From the NCBI GenBank assembly GCA_002308235.1, contig DBVS01000131.1, positions 187-5,419 on the forward strand: DNA of 5,233 nucleotides. Direction: 5' to 3'. Below the pieces are notes generated by a model. The model had not been told where the DNA came from. It saw nothing but the letters and a program-made list of their open reading frames with translations, and ran no database searches. The stretch comes from Lachnospiraceae bacterium UBA1258. GTDB lineage: Bacteria > Bacillota > Clostridia > Lachnospirales > Lachnospiraceae. The translations under genes were made by a program, and so were the position numbers. Position 1 is the stretch's first letter. Every line of letters begins with the position of its first letter. Below, piece by piece: positions 4,767 to 5,233 of the stretch.

Positions 4767-5135
4767 TTAGAACTCTAAGCCGGCTTCTCTTGCCGCTTCT
4801 GCCAATGCTGCAACCTTACCCTGGTAAATAAATCCGCCTCTGTCATAAACAACGGTCTTAATACCCTTTTCAAGTGCACGCTTTGCAATTACAGTTCCCA
4901 AATATGCCGCAGCTTCGACGTCGTTTGTCTTCTTAAGCTCAGCCTTTACATCCTTTTCGGAAGTAGATGCTGCAACCAAAGTCTTACCAACCGTATCATC
5001 GATAATTTGAGCATACATGTGGTTGTTACTGCGAAATACCGCAAGGCGGGGTCTTTCGGCAGTGCCTGCAAAACGGTTGCGAATTTTAATGTGTTTTTTA
5101 ACACGGACTTTCTGTCTTGATTCTTTTGTAACCAT
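4767..5135 (-). CDS. rplR: 50S ribosomal protein L18 (uL18)
   Basis: A 122-residue protein that binds 5S rRNA with L5 and helps attach it to the large subunit. The basic N-terminus (KESRQKVRVKKHIKIRNR, 4-21) is followed by the L18 core GTAERPRLAVFRSNNHMYAQ (24-43), the region VEAAAYLGTVIAKRALEKGI (73-92) and the C-terminal YDRGGFIYQGKVAALAEAAR (97-116) ending AGLEF. I chose ATG at 5135 (MVTKESR) because AAGGAG at 5145-5150 lies nine bases upstream. A GTG two codons earlier is too close to that site and would add only Met-Lys. It starts 20 bases after rplF and ends 18 bases before rpsE, in conserved spc order. Confidence 0.98.
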   Translation of the reverse strand: MVTKESRQKVRVKKHIKIRNRFAGTAERPRLAVFRSNNHMYAQIIDDTVGKTLVAASTSEKDVKAELKKTNDVEAAAYLGTVIAKRALEKGIKTVVYDRGGFIYQGKVAALAEAAREAGLEF

Positions 5136-5144
5136 TTTCACACT

Positions 5145-5150
5145 CTCCTT
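5145..5150 (-). promoter_or_regulatory. Ribosome binding site that fixes the rplR start
   Basis: AAGGAG with nine bases to the ATG at 5135-5133, but only three to the in-frame GTG at 5141-5139. The spacing favours the ATG. Confidence 0.8.
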
Positions 5151-5155
5151 ATCTA

Positions 5156-5233
5156 TTATTTCTTACCGGTCTTACCGACTTTACGTCTGATAACTTCATC
5201 GGCATATTTGATTCCCTTGCCCTTATAAGGCTC
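5156..5233 (-). CDS. rplF: 50S ribosomal protein L6 (uL6), C-terminal 25 residues
   Basis: The gene enters from the right edge and ends at TAA (5158-5156). The visible residues read EPYKGKGIKYADEVIRRKVG followed by KTGKK. EPYKGKGI.Y matches the well-known PEPYKGKGIKY signature near the C-terminus of bacterial L6, followed by the usual basic tail. L6 sits at the base of the L7/L12 stalk, near the sarcin-ricin loop, where elongation factors bind. It is followed after 20 bases by rplR, the expected spc order. Only the tail is seen, so nothing can be said about its start or total length, but the motif makes the identification firm. Confidence 0.97.
   Translation of the reverse strand, partial: EPYKGKGIKYADEVIRRKVGKTGKK

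Noticed and set aside
5139..5141. GTG start of rplR two codons upstream
   Set aside because: It lies only three bases from the ribosome binding site, whereas the ATG at 5135 has normal spacing and gives the usual MVTK-type N-terminus.

Overview
The window is a stretch of a bacterial ribosomal-protein super-operon, read entirely on the minus strand. In transcription order, from the right end to the left, it holds the 3' end of rplF, then rplR, rpsE, rpmD, rplO, secY, adk, map, infA and rpmJ, and the first seven codons of rpsM. This is the end of the spc operon (L6-L18-S5-L30-L15-SecY), the adk-map-infA insert typical of Gram-positive bacteria, and the start of the alpha operon (L36-S13-...). 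Gene order, strong AGGAGG-type ribosome binding sites before nearly every gene, a four-cysteine zinc LID in adenylate kinase and the wording of SecY, S5 and L18 suggest a member of the Bacillota, most likely class Clostridia and probably near Lachnospiraceae. The family-level placement is an impression from remembered sequences, not a computed result.

Layout. From 5233 down to 2237 the genes are packed with gaps of 13-20 bases, and rplO and secY overlap by one base (TAATG), so this is one translation-coupled unit. A 114-base gap between secY and adk carries a strong two-part hairpin right after the secY stop. adk, map and infA follow with gaps of 13 and 14 bases. The infA-rpmJ gap (103 bases) contains a good sigma-A-type promoter with an extended -10 box and a perfect palindrome over the -35 box. 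The rpmJ-rpsM gap (235 bases) is the least ordinary part of the window: a dense series of perfect or near-perfect hairpins, three of them enclosed by a long-range helix, ending just before the rpsM ribosome binding site.

Function. L18, S5, L30, L15, L6, L36 and S13 are structural parts of the ribosome, IF-1 takes part in initiation, SecY is the membrane channel for protein export, adenylate kinase balances adenine nucleotides, and methionine aminopeptidase trims new proteins. All coding sequences look intact and ordinary. The discovery potential lies in the non-coding DNA: the structured rpsM leader is a good candidate for a ribosomal-protein autoregulatory RNA (the alpha operon normally encodes S4, the classical regulator), and the secY-adk hairpin may set the output of adk-map-infA relative to the spc genes. 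I see no mobile elements, CRISPR arrays, tRNAs or rRNAs. No gene-free stretch exceeds 300 bases.
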